Shown: positions 1 through 6,910 of the stretch, in pieces | Numbering within the stretch: the first letter of the stretch is position 1 | Layout: each line of letters begins with the position of its first letter | Source of the DNA: CAYJAP01 sp964368425 | GTDB lineage: Bacteria; Bacillota; Clostridia; Christensenellales; UBA1242 | Length of the DNA: 8,242 bases | Direction: 5' to 3' | Assembly (NCBI GenBank): GCA_964368425.1 | Contig: CAYJAP010000033.1 | Location: 1 to 8,242 of the forward strand | Position numbers and translations under genes: made by a program | The notes under the pieces: generated by a model | Seen by the model: the letters and a program-made list of their open reading frames with translations, nothing else | What the model was told of the DNA's origin: nothing | Databases searched by the model: none

Positions 1-35
1 ATAATTTTATGTAATAGAATAAAAAATGTTACTGG

Positions 36-70
36 TTTAGTATATAAAAATAATTTTATAAAATACTAAA
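36..70. repeat. AT-rich inverted repeat in the leader of the DUF378 gene
   Basis: TTTAGTAT at 36-43 is exactly complementary to ATACTAAA at 63-70. Inside it TATAAAA (43-49) can pair with TTTTATA (54-60) around a 4-base loop. A nearly continuous hairpin of about 14 base pairs with a 3-base bulge could therefore form, ending just before the ribosome binding site. No run of T follows on either strand, so it does not look like an intrinsic terminator. It may be a 5' UTR structure or an operator. A weak promoter (TTTAGT at 36-41, 17 bases, TAAAAT at 59-64) would overlap it. The very AT-rich context means that part of the pairing could be chance. Confidence 0.4.
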
Positions 71-88
71 ATAAAAAAGGAGAGAGAA

Positions 89-511
89 ATGATAACGCTT
101 ATTAGTTTTTTAGTTGTACTAACCGGTTGCATGAATTGGTTGTGTATAGGAATATTGCAGTATGATTTTATAGCAGGAATGTTTGGGTCGCAAGCAAACG
201 TATTCAGTAGAATAGTTTATGGTATTTTCGGACTAGCGGCCCTCGTAATGGTATATGCAGCAATAAAAAATAAAGGGGAAATTATGGCAACTGGCAGACG
301 AGCAAGTGATATGGAGTTAGGGTTTAAGCGAAAGAAAAAAGAAAGCCCGACTATGTCTGGAGATAACACACACAGCGAAGCAATGACACATAATGACACA
401 AACACCGCACATCATGACAATAACACCATACAACATAGCAATTCTACGCAAAATCAGCAATCAGAGAAAACTGTGCAGAGTAATCATTCAGAAAATAATA
501 ACGAACAGTAA
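89..511 (+). CDS. DUF378 (YuzA-like) small membrane protein with hydrophilic tail
   Basis: This 140-residue protein has an N-terminal core (about residues 1-60) that matches the DUF378/YuzA pattern. A first membrane helix (about 3-22) contains the G-x-x-N-W signature (GCMNW, 13-17). A D-F-I-A-G-M-F-G segment follows (26-33), and then S-R-I-V-Y-G-I-F-G-L-A (40-50), which begins a second helix running to about 59. The family's biochemical role is unknown. Residues 60-84 are rich in Lys/Arg, which by the positive-inside rule puts the C-terminus in the cytoplasm. Residues 88-140 are a low-complexity tail of Asn, His, Ser, Thr, Gln and acidic residues, with six histidines. Family members are usually only about 60-80 residues, so the tail is an addition. 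The start is supported by AAGGAGAGAG just upstream (78-87). The gene is monocistronic in this window and convergent with pfkA. Family assignment is confident; function is not known. Confidence 0.85.
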   Translation: MITLISFLVVLTGCMNWLCIGILQYDFIAGMFGSQANVFSRIVYGIFGLAALVMVYAAIKNKGEIMATGRRASDMELGFKRKKKESPTMSGDNTHSEAMTHNDTNTAHHDNNTIQHSNSTQNQQSEKTVQSNHSENNNEQ

Positions 512-512
512 C

Positions 513-543
513 AAAAAAACACTATTTAGGAATAGTGTTTTTT
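513..543. terminator. Bidirectional intrinsic terminator between convergent genes
   Basis: The perfect 8-base stem ACACTATT (519-526) / AATAGTGT (531-538) encloses the loop TAGG. It is preceded by six more A (513-518) and followed by five more T (539-543), so each strand reads as a GC-poor hairpin followed by a U-tract. It starts two bases after the stop codon of the rightward DUF378 gene. It lies 54 bases beyond the stop of the leftward pfkA gene. I infer that it ends both transcription units. No second hairpin is visible in 544-596. Confidence 0.85.
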
Positions 544-596
544 ATTTATAAATCATTGTTGTATTATTAACATAAAATTAAAGTTATCTTGTGTTA

Positions 597-1565
597 TTAA
601 TCCAATCTATGCAACGCTCTTAACTGGTTGTATAACTCCATGTTAAATGTTGCAGGAGTATTTACAGCAACATCAATTGGAACACTTATAATACTGTTAT
701 TAGCTATGCCTACCGCCAATCCGCTCTGACCTTCTCGTAGTAGCTCAAGAGCAGTTACTCCAAACTGTGTAGCTAGCAGCCTATCTGTAACAGAAGGTTT
801 TCCTCCTCTCTGGATATATCCTAGTATTGCACTTCGAGTTTGTATTTTTAGTTTCTTTTGAATAAGCTCTTCCACATCTTTTACTGAGAAAGACACTCCT
901 TCACTTATCACGATAACGGGGCTCTCCACTCCTTTATCTACACAACGTTTTACATCGTCAACTAGCTCCTTCAACGTTATCCCCGTCTCCAGTACTCCTA
1001 GTGCATGAGCAGAAACAGCTACGGCCACCTGTAGAGCGAGCTGTCCACAACGTCTCCCCATTGCCTCCACAACAAATCCTCGGTCATTTGCCTCCATAGT
1101 TTGTCTCATATTATCTACTGCAGCAACTGCATTGTTTACAGCCGTATCAAATCCTAGCGTCCTTTCTGTATAAAACAAGTCGTTATCTATCGTTCCCGGT
1201 AGGACAATTATTTTGATTCCACGCTTAACTAATTCTAAAGAACCCCTATAAGAACCATCTCCACCTATTAAAATAACACCGTCGATTTTATTGTCTATTA
1301 AAGTTTTTACGCTCTTTTCAATACCCGCTTTAGTGTAAAACCCTTTACTCCTCGAAACTTTTAGATAGCAGCCACCCTGGTCAGCGATATTGTTGACAAC
1401 AGCGTTTGTCAGCTCCTCTATGTCATTGTCTATCAACCCTTGAAAACCGTAGCGCACACCTACAACCTTTATGTCGTAGAAATCACACATATTAACGATG
1501 GTTTTAATGGCAGTGTTCATTCCTTGACAGTCTCCACCACTGCATACAATAGCTATCTTTTTCAT
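597..1565 (-). CDS. pfkA: 6-phosphofructokinase (ATP-type), atypical allosteric site
   Basis: It phosphorylates fructose 6-phosphate to fructose 1,6-bisphosphate, the committed step of glycolysis, and family members act as cytoplasmic tetramers. The protein is 322 residues, normal for bacterial PfkA, and collinear with the E. coli/Geobacillus enzymes. SGGDCQGMN (9-17) replaces the usual GGD-A/S-PGMN. IGGDGS (100-105) carries Asp103. PGTIDND (123-129) carries Thr125, catalytic Asp127 and Asp129. Arg72, Arg162, MGRR (169-172) and Glu222 are present, followed by LGYIQRGG (248-255). Gly104 and Gly124 are the residues associated with ATP rather than pyrophosphate as phosphoryl donor. The substrate-binding His of LGHIQRGG is Tyr250. 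Effector-site positions Arg21, Arg25, Arg54, Glu187 and Lys213 are Lys, Asn, Asn, His and Val, so classical ADP/PEP control is probably weakened or lost. The start follows the dnaE stop by 12 bases, with TAGGAGAAG as ribosome binding site, indicating cotranscription. pyk, often the next gene in clostridia, is absent. Confidence 0.95.
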   Translation of the reverse strand: MKKIAIVCSGGDCQGMNTAIKTIVNMCDFYDIKVVGVRYGFQGLIDNDIEELTNAVVNNIADQGGCYLKVSRSKGFYTKAGIEKSVKTLIDNKIDGVILIGGDGSYRGSLELVKRGIKIIVLPGTIDNDLFYTERTLGFDTAVNNAVAAVDNMRQTMEANDRGFVVEAMGRRCGQLALQVAVAVSAHALGVLETGITLKELVDDVKRCVDKGVESPVIVISEGVSFSVKDVEELIQKKLKIQTRSAILGYIQRGGKPSVTDRLLATQFGVTALELLREGQSGLAVGIANNSIISVPIDVAVNTPATFNMELYNQLRALHRLD

Positions 1566-1577
1566 ATTCTTCTCCTA

Positions 1578-4500
1578 CTACATTAACTTTATATCTTCGT
1601 CCGATAAGAATGCATATAATTCGTTAATTAAGAAACTACTTGGCTTTATTGTAGTATTTAATTTATATATCTTACTACTTTCAGCACATTTAATTACAAC
1701 CTCTGTATCACCGGGATAAGTTTTTAATATTTTATCTATATTAGCAGATAAAGACTTGTTTTGTAAATTATATCTGAGATATAACCTCTTTTCTCGCGTA
1801 GTTTGTTCTACCCCTTTATTCTCCCAAGACTCAATAGTATCTACTAATACCGAAGGACGCTCGCCACCTCGGATGCTTACTTTCCCTTTTACAGTGTATA
1901 AAGAGTCCTCTTTTAGTATATTTTTATACTGAGTATAGATCTGTGGAAAGAACATTAAGTCTATCGTTCCGAACAAATCTTCTACCTTCCCAACCGCCAT
2001 CTCTTTGTTGGTTCGTCTAGATATAACCTTTTTACACTCAACTAGCAACCCTCCGCAAATAACTTCTGTACCATCTTTAATATCGGTTACTTCCTCTACT
2101 TGATTCTCATCATTATAAGAAGAATCTCTGTTTTCCTCTTCTGTAGATGGCTCGCCTAACATGTCAGATGTGAGAGTAAATTCTTTGAATTTATCTATAT
2201 AATTGCTAAGTGGATGCCCAGATATATATACCCCAACAATCTCTTTCTCCAGCTTCAGTTTTGTTTGTTCATCATACTCTGGCACGTTCGGATAAGCAAT
2301 CTCATTGATATTGTCGTTTTTTAACACCGTATCAAATAAGGTCATCTGTCCACTTTCACGAGTTTTGCGATCAGCTATTGAACGCTCAACTATCTGTGAG
2401 TATACCTCCATCATTTGACGTCGTTTTTTACCAAGCTTATCGAAAGCACCACTCAAGATAAGGCTTTCTATACACCTTTTATTAATCATTGAACCATCTA
2501 ACCGATTTATAAAATCAGTCAAATCTTTGTAATCGCCATGATCTTCTCTTTCCTGCACAATGCCATCAATTACACTTACTCCTACATTCTTAAGTGCCGC
2601 TAACCCAAACCGAATCTGTTTATCGCCAGCAACTGTAAAGTAAGTAAAACTTTTATTTATATCAGGGGGAAGAACCTCTATTTTTTCTTGTTTTGCATAA
2701 GTAACGTAATTCTTTATTTCTTCAGCGTTTGTGATTCTATTATTCAGAACCGCCGTTAAAAACTCTGTTTCATAGTAGGTTTTAAGCCACGCAGTTTGAT
2801 AGGTGATCATTGAATAAGCCGCAGCGTGAGATTTGTTAAATGCGTAAGATGCAAATGTCTCCATCTCAGACCATATCTGTATAGCAACATCTTCAGGTAT
2901 ACCCTTTTTTATAGCACCGTCGATAGCAGGCTTACCGTTTTCAGAAGGCTTTCCGTATAAGAAAACTGTCTTTTCCTTAGCCATATCTTCGTGTTTTTTC
3001 TTGCTCATTATACGTCGCACCATGTCTGCTTGTCCAAGAGTATATCCCGCCATATCCTGAACAATTCTCATAACCTGTTCTTGGTACACTATACAACCGT
3101 AGGTAACATTAAGAATATCTTTAAGGATAGGGTGAGCATATGTGACATCTTTAGGATTGTGTTTATTGTGCACGTACCTCGGAATAGAATCCATAGGTCC
3201 AGGACGATACAACGACACCCCCGCGATAATATCTTCGATACCGGTAGGTTTCAACTCTCGCATAAACTTCTGGAAACCTGAGGACTCAATCTGGAATATT
3301 GCTTTCGTATTTCCGGTAGCAATGAGTTTATAAACCTCAGGGTCGTCGTAGTTAGAATCTTCAAAGTCTATCTTCTTTCCTGTTCTTTGTTCAATATATT
3401 GTAACGTTTTTTGTATATCATTTAAGTTTCTCAAGCCTAAAAAGTCAAACTTCAGGTGTCCCAATTCTTCCATTGTTACACCCTCAAACTGTGTTGTAAC
3501 GTCCTCTCCATTCCTAGATAGCGGCACACTATTGTGTAAAACATCCGCACCAATAATTACACCACAAGCATGTGTCCCCGTCTGACGCGGGCTATCCTCG
3601 AGCTTAGAAGCTATATCTACTACCTTGCGAATCTCATCATTTTCCTGATACATCTGAACTAATTCAGGTATAGATTCGTCTGGCGCACCTTCTTTTTTGC
3701 TCAAACCAAAAACTTTTCCAATGACATTCGGTCTTTTAATACCGTTTGGAATAGCCTTGGTTGCCTTGTCTATCATGGAATAAGGCACGCGAAGTACCCG
3801 TGCAACGTCTTTCAAGGCATTTTTAGCTGCCATAGTTCCAAAAGTAATAATCTTTATAACTCTGTCTTCACCATATTTTTCTTTTACGTACTCGATAATT
3901 TCATCTCGTCTATCGTCAGCAAAGTCAATATCAAAATCTGGCGCCGACACTCTTTCACTATGTAGGAACCGCTCAAAGAGAAGATTGTATTTCAGTGGAT
4001 CAATGTCGGTTATACCAAGCGCGTACGCAACTAGACTACCCGCACCACTACCACGACCAGGCCCGACAGATATCCCCTTCTTACGAGCAGCATCTATGTA
4101 ATCCCAAACGGTCAGAAAGTACTCGACGAAGCCCTGTTTATGAATTACTCCCAACTCAATTTCAATTCTGTCTAACTTATCTTGAGTGATCTCACCATAT
4201 CTTCTTTGTAAGCCATCATTAATAAGTTTCTTTATGTATGATAGAGCATCATACCCTTCAGGAACATCAAACTTAGGGAAAAGATAATGTCCAAACTCAT
4301 AGTTAAAATTACATTTATCTGCGATTTCATTTGTTCTTTCTAACGCGTCTAAGTCATTTGGGAAAGCTTCTGCCATCTCATCATATGTCTTCAGATAAAA
4401 CTCATCGTTCGGGAATTTTAATCTATCAGGATCATCTACTGTCTTAGCCATCTGCACACACATCAAAATATCTTGCATCTCAGCGTCTTGTTTGTAAATA

Positions 4501-5114
4501 TAATGCACGTCATTGGTTGCTACAGTCGCAACACCAAACTTAACAGCAAGCTCTTTTAATCCCTTGTTTACAACAATTTGCTCTTCTAACTGGTGATTTT
4601 GCAGCTCTATATAAAAGTCATCGCCAAACTTTTCTTTAAACCATTCTGTAAGTTTTTCCGCCTCGTCACGTCGCCCGTCTAGTAACAGCGATGGGATGTC
4701 CCCCGCTAAACACGCACTCAAACAAACAACTCCCTCTGTATGTTCAGCAAGAGTTTTGTAGTCAATACGTGGCTTGTAGTAAAATCCATCGACGAACGCT
4801 ATGGTGTTTAACTTTGCAATGTTTTTATATCCTTGCTCATTCTTAGCAAGTAAAACGAGGTGAGCATTTTTACTCTTACCATTTTTAGCATATAAATCAT
4901 CAGCTACGTAAAATTCACAGCCTATGATGGGCTTTATACCAGCCTTTTTACATTCTTTATAAAAGAGGACTGTACCGTACATGTTTCCATGATCGGTAAT
5001 AGCTACCGACTTCATTCCATATTCTTTACATGTTTTAACAAGTTTTTTGATACGTGCAGCACCGTCTAACAGACTGTATTCCGTATGTACATGTAAGTGA
5101 ACAAAATCTTTCAT
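1578..5114 (-). CDS. dnaE: DNA polymerase III alpha subunit DnaE
   Basis: This C-family replicative DNA polymerase has 1178 residues, full length. The N-terminal PHP domain (about 3-210) has all nine expected metal ligands: His8, His10, Asp17, His42, Glu67, His85, Cys135, Asp202 and His204. This is the pattern of alpha subunits with intrinsic 3'-5' proofreading activity. The polymerase core contains GPGRGSGAGSL (351-361) and PDFDIDF (392-398) with catalytic Asp393 and Asp395. The third Asp is 557 in KFDFLGLRNL. YRPGPM (636-641), IVYQEQVM (675-682) and FNKSHAAAYS (759-768) follow. A helix-hairpin-helix region lies near 836-855. QMTLF (923-927) fits the internal beta-clamp binding motif. An acidic linker (about 987-1015) precedes an OB-fold (about 1016-1098) and a short C-terminal domain. 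In Firmicutes DnaE usually works beside PolC; PolC is not in this window. The start has GGGAGGAG two bases upstream, and a promoter lies in the gap to whiA. pfkA follows 12 bases after the TAG stop. Confidence 0.98.
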   Translation of the reverse strand: MKDFVHLHVHTEYSLLDGAARIKKLVKTCKEYGMKSVAITDHGNMYGTVLFYKECKKAGIKPIIGCEFYVADDLYAKNGKSKNAHLVLLAKNEQGYKNIAKLNTIAFVDGFYYKPRIDYKTLAEHTEGVVCLSACLAGDIPSLLLDGRRDEAEKLTEWFKEKFGDDFYIELQNHQLEEQIVVNKGLKELAVKFGVATVATNDVHYIYKQDAEMQDILMCVQMAKTVDDPDRLKFPNDEFYLKTYDEMAEAFPNDLDALERTNEIADKCNFNYEFGHYLFPKFDVPEGYDALSYIKKLINDGLQRRYGEITQDKLDRIEIELGVIHKQGFVEYFLTVWDYIDAARKKGISVGPGRGSGAGSLVAYALGITDIDPLKYNLLFERFLHSERVSAPDFDIDFADDRRDEIIEYVKEKYGEDRVIKIITFGTMAAKNALKDVARVLRVPYSMIDKATKAIPNGIKRPNVIGKVFGLSKKEGAPDESIPELVQMYQENDEIRKVVDIASKLEDSPRQTGTHACGVIIGADVLHNSVPLSRNGEDVTTQFEGVTMEELGHLKFDFLGLRNLNDIQKTLQYIEQRTGKKIDFEDSNYDDPEVYKLIATGNTKAIFQIESSGFQKFMRELKPTGIEDIIAGVSLYRPGPMDSIPRYVHNKHNPKDVTYAHPILKDILNVTYGCIVYQEQVMRIVQDMAGYTLGQADMVRRIMSKKKHEDMAKEKTVFLYGKPSENGKPAIDGAIKKGIPEDVAIQIWSEMETFASYAFNKSHAAAYSMITYQTAWLKTYYETEFLTAVLNNRITNAEEIKNYVTYAKQEKIEVLPPDINKSFTYFTVAGDKQIRFGLAALKNVGVSVIDGIVQEREDHGDYKDLTDFINRLDGSMINKRCIESLILSGAFDKLGKKRRQMMEVYSQIVERSIADRKTRESGQMTLFDTVLKNDNINEIAYPNVPEYDEQTKLKLEKEIVGVYISGHPLSNYIDKFKEFTLTSDMLGEPSTEEENRDSSYNDENQVEEVTDIKDGTEVICGGLLVECKKVISRRTNKEMAVGKVEDLFGTIDLMFFPQIYTQYKNILKEDSLYTVKGKVSIRGGERPSVLVDTIESWENKGVEQTTREKRLYLRYNLQNKSLSANIDKILKTYPGDTEVVIKCAESSKIYKLNTTIKPSSFLINELYAFLSDEDIKLM

Positions 5115-5138
5115 AGCTCCTCCCTTTTCATATTTTTA

Positions 5139-5167
5139 ATTATATCAATTCTGCACCCAGTTGTAAA
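5139..5167 (-). promoter_or_regulatory. Predicted sigma-A promoter for dnaE-pfkA
   Basis: On the minus strand a -35 box TTTACA (5167-5162) is followed by a 17-base spacer and a perfect -10 box TATAAT (5144-5139). It lies in the 70-base gap between whiA and dnaE, with an expected start near 5132, giving a leader of under 20 bases that holds the ribosome binding site. dnaE-pfkA can therefore be transcribed independently of the murB-PHP-whiA genes. I see no terminator after whiA, so read-through is also possible. Confidence 0.75.
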
Positions 5168-5171
5168 CTGG
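5157..5171. promoter_or_regulatory. Operator-like palindrome over the dnaE -35 box
   Basis: The perfect inverted repeat CCAGT-TTACA-ACTGG covers the -35 element of the dnaE promoter. The minus strand also shows AGTTTAC twice in tandem, 8 bases apart (5176-5170 and 5168-5162). The 5-base arms are followed by no U-tract, so a terminator for whiA is unlikely. Its position suggests a regulator binding site, but the regulator cannot be named. Confidence 0.4.
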
Positions 5172-5184
5172 TAAACTCTAACAA

Positions 5185-6150
5185 TTACTTGCCCATTAGC
5201 TTGTCCGCAATTTTCTGTAGCTTCAAAAAGCGATGGTTTATACCACTTTTAGTTATTTTCTCACTGTATAATTGAGTCAGATTCTCTAACGACTCTTCAG
5301 GATTTGCCAAACGTAACAGTGCTAACTCGTAAAGAGAAGAAGATAAACTTTCTAGTCCTATCGATTGTTGTATAGTTTTAATAGCCTCTAACTGTTTGAC
5401 ACTAGCAACTACTGTCTTGTTAAGATTAGCGTTAAAACAGTTGGTCTGCCTGTTAACATTGTTTCTTAGTTCTCTTATAGCAGCTTCGTTTTGCAAGTCT
5501 AGCACCGCCTTATTAGCGCCAACTAAAGCCAAAGTATCACATATAAGTTGATACTCTTTAATGTATACGATAGGCGCTCCTTTACGGATAGTAAGTTTAG
5601 ATGGTAAGTCAAATGTCTGTAAAAGCTCCATAAAATCATGAGCCGTCTCTTCGTAACTGAACACAAACTCTAAATGGTATCCACTGTTATTTTTCGTGTC
5701 ATTATCATACTTTTTAATAACAATATTGCTAGTCGCACATACAATAAATGCACCCTTTATATAAGAAACTTTACAACAGGGTTCATCTATAATAAAACTA
5801 GGAATACCATAATTTAGTTTTCCATCGTCATCTAAATTCAACACCCCTAAATCACTCATCATTTTATGAGTTATTTCAGGTGGAAACATTATCTTAAATT
5901 TTGACTGTCTGAGCACTTCTTCTTCTGTTTTTATTAACTGTAAATCGTAGCCATAATTTCTTTTTATAATATCATTTAGCACGTAGTAAAGCTTTTCTAT
6001 TTCAGTAGTCACTTCGAAATGTTTTTGGCTTTTATTTATTATTAAGTTGCCACCACACTTGATTAAAGCGCTCAAAAAAGCCATCTCACAACAGTTCGAA
6101 CCAATTTTTCCATTTAAGACTTCTAATTTCGCATCCGTAGCAAACGACAT
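5185..6150 (-). CDS. whiA: WhiA DNA-binding protein
   Basis: WhiA is a widely conserved Gram-positive DNA-binding protein. It is needed for sporulation division in Streptomyces and affects division and chromosome segregation in Bacillus. The 321 residues show the usual three parts. An N-terminal domain begins MSFATDAKLE, with CCEMAFLSALIKCGGNL at about 20-36. A degenerate LAGLIDADG homing-endonuclease fold (about 125-220) contains YIKGAF (130-135) and YHLEFVF (158-164), without catalytic acidic residues at the expected place. The C-terminal helix-turn-helix part carries R-N-N-V-N-R-Q-T-N-C (229-238), A-N-L-N-K-T-V (241-247) and K-S-G-I-N-H-R-F-L-K-L (301-311). A short polar insertion (about 145-156) sits where family members usually have a tight glycine-rich turn. 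The start lies one base after the PHP stop, with AGAAAGGAG as ribosome binding site inside the PHP gene's end, so translation is probably coupled. The usual upstream neighbours rapZ and yvcK are missing. Confidence 0.95.
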   Translation of the reverse strand: MSFATDAKLEVLNGKIGSNCCEMAFLSALIKCGGNLIINKSQKHFEVTTEIEKLYYVLNDIIKRNYGYDLQLIKTEEEVLRQSKFKIMFPPEITHKMMSDLGVLNLDDDGKLNYGIPSFIIDEPCCKVSYIKGAFIVCATSNIVIKKYDNDTKNNSGYHLEFVFSYEETAHDFMELLQTFDLPSKLTIRKGAPIVYIKEYQLICDTLALVGANKAVLDLQNEAAIRELRNNVNRQTNCFNANLNKTVVASVKQLEAIKTIQQSIGLESLSSSLYELALLRLANPEESLENLTQLYSEKITKSGINHRFLKLQKIADKLMGK

Positions 6151-6151
6151 T

Positions 6152-6910
6152 CTATTTCTCCTTTCTGTGTCTGAATACAGGCTTTTTACCCAAATTCACG
6201 ATCTGTTCTTCGGGTATATTTAACCGCTCTATCATCGCCAGCGCTTTACTATTTAAACCCACCCTATAACAGAAATGAGAATCTGTGTTTAAAATAAATT
6301 TAACTCCTGTCGCTGCCATGTCTAGCATTTCCTTATCAGTAAATCTTAGGTGTTTCTGACTCAACTCGATATAAACACCGTGTTCTTTCGCAACTTTAGC
6401 AATCTCCACACAATCTACTGTACAGTTAGCAGCATGTAAATGAGCGATAATATCTATATCATGCTTCTTGATAGCAGAGATATAAGCCTGAGTGTTTCTT
6501 GCAATTCTGCGTGAGCGAGAAAACAAAAAGCTAGCAATATTGGGCAACCAAAAAGTAAAAAATGTTTTAAAACTTGCTGGCTTAAACGATTTATGATACC
6601 CCAGAACAACAACTTCAAAAGACTCTCTTTCTTCTTTTGTTATGTCTATGTCGCCGTCCGCACTGGTCAGATTCGCTTCTATTCCCATTAAGATATTTAT
6701 ATCTTCATATTTTTTATTTAGCCTATCTACTTCCTTTCTAATGATAGGAATATCTTTACGTTTAACTCCCCAAACCATATGAGAAAAGCCGTGTTCCGTA
6801 ATTGCTATCTCTTTCAAACCCTTGTCCACAGCACATTTTACATTTTCTTCAATACTATTGCGTCCGTCTGAGAACTTACTATGTGTGTGATAATCTCCGT
6901 ATACAAGCAT
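6152..6910 (-). CDS. PHP-domain metal-dependent phosphoesterase
   Basis: This stand-alone PHP-family hydrolase of 252 residues is expected to use a two- or three-metal centre to hydrolyse a phosphoester; the substrate is unknown. The expected metal ligands are in order: His8 and His10 (DYHTHSKFSDG), Asp15, His40 (ITEHG, with Glu in place of the common Asp), Glu78 (GIEAN), His106 (LGYHK), His157 (IIAHLH) and Asp210/His212 (NTDSH). IELSQKH (181-187) is also typical of the group. A hydrophobic, basic stretch (about 107-137) lies between the conserved blocks. It could cap the active site or touch the membrane, but it also occurs in clostridial relatives. The start codon overlaps the murB stop (TAATG), and TAGGAG lies about 9 bases upstream. 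PHP proteins of this type commonly sit after murB in clostridia. Catalytic competence is likely from the intact ligands; specificity cannot be read. Confidence 0.9.
   Translation of the reverse strand: MLVYGDYHTHSKFSDGRNSIEENVKCAVDKGLKEIAITEHGFSHMVWGVKRKDIPIIRKEVDRLNKKYEDINILMGIEANLTSADGDIDITKEERESFEVVVLGYHKSFKPASFKTFFTFWLPNIASFLFSRSRRIARNTQAYISAIKKHDIDIIAHLHAANCTVDCVEIAKVAKEHGVYIELSQKHLRFTDKEMLDMAATGVKFILNTDSHFCYRVGLNSKALAMIERLNIPEEQIVNLGKKPVFRHRKEK

Noticed and set aside
217..405. 62-residue leftward ORF antisense to the DUF378 gene
   Set aside because: It is the shadow of a clear coding gene, with no recognisable family, no start signal and a composition that follows from the opposite strand.
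597..1565. Pyrophosphate-dependent phosphofructokinase
   Set aside because: PPi-dependent enzymes typically carry Asp at position 104 and Lys at 124; this protein has Gly at both, as in ATP-dependent PFKs.
2991..4189. Three rightward ORFs of 63-96 residues inside dnaE
   Set aside because: They lie antisense to highly conserved DnaE polymerase motifs and have no recognisable domains; they are shadows.
5115..5184. Terminator or riboswitch between whiA and dnaE
   Set aside because: The inverted repeat has only 5-base arms and no U-tract, and the gap is too short for a riboswitch once the promoter is placed.
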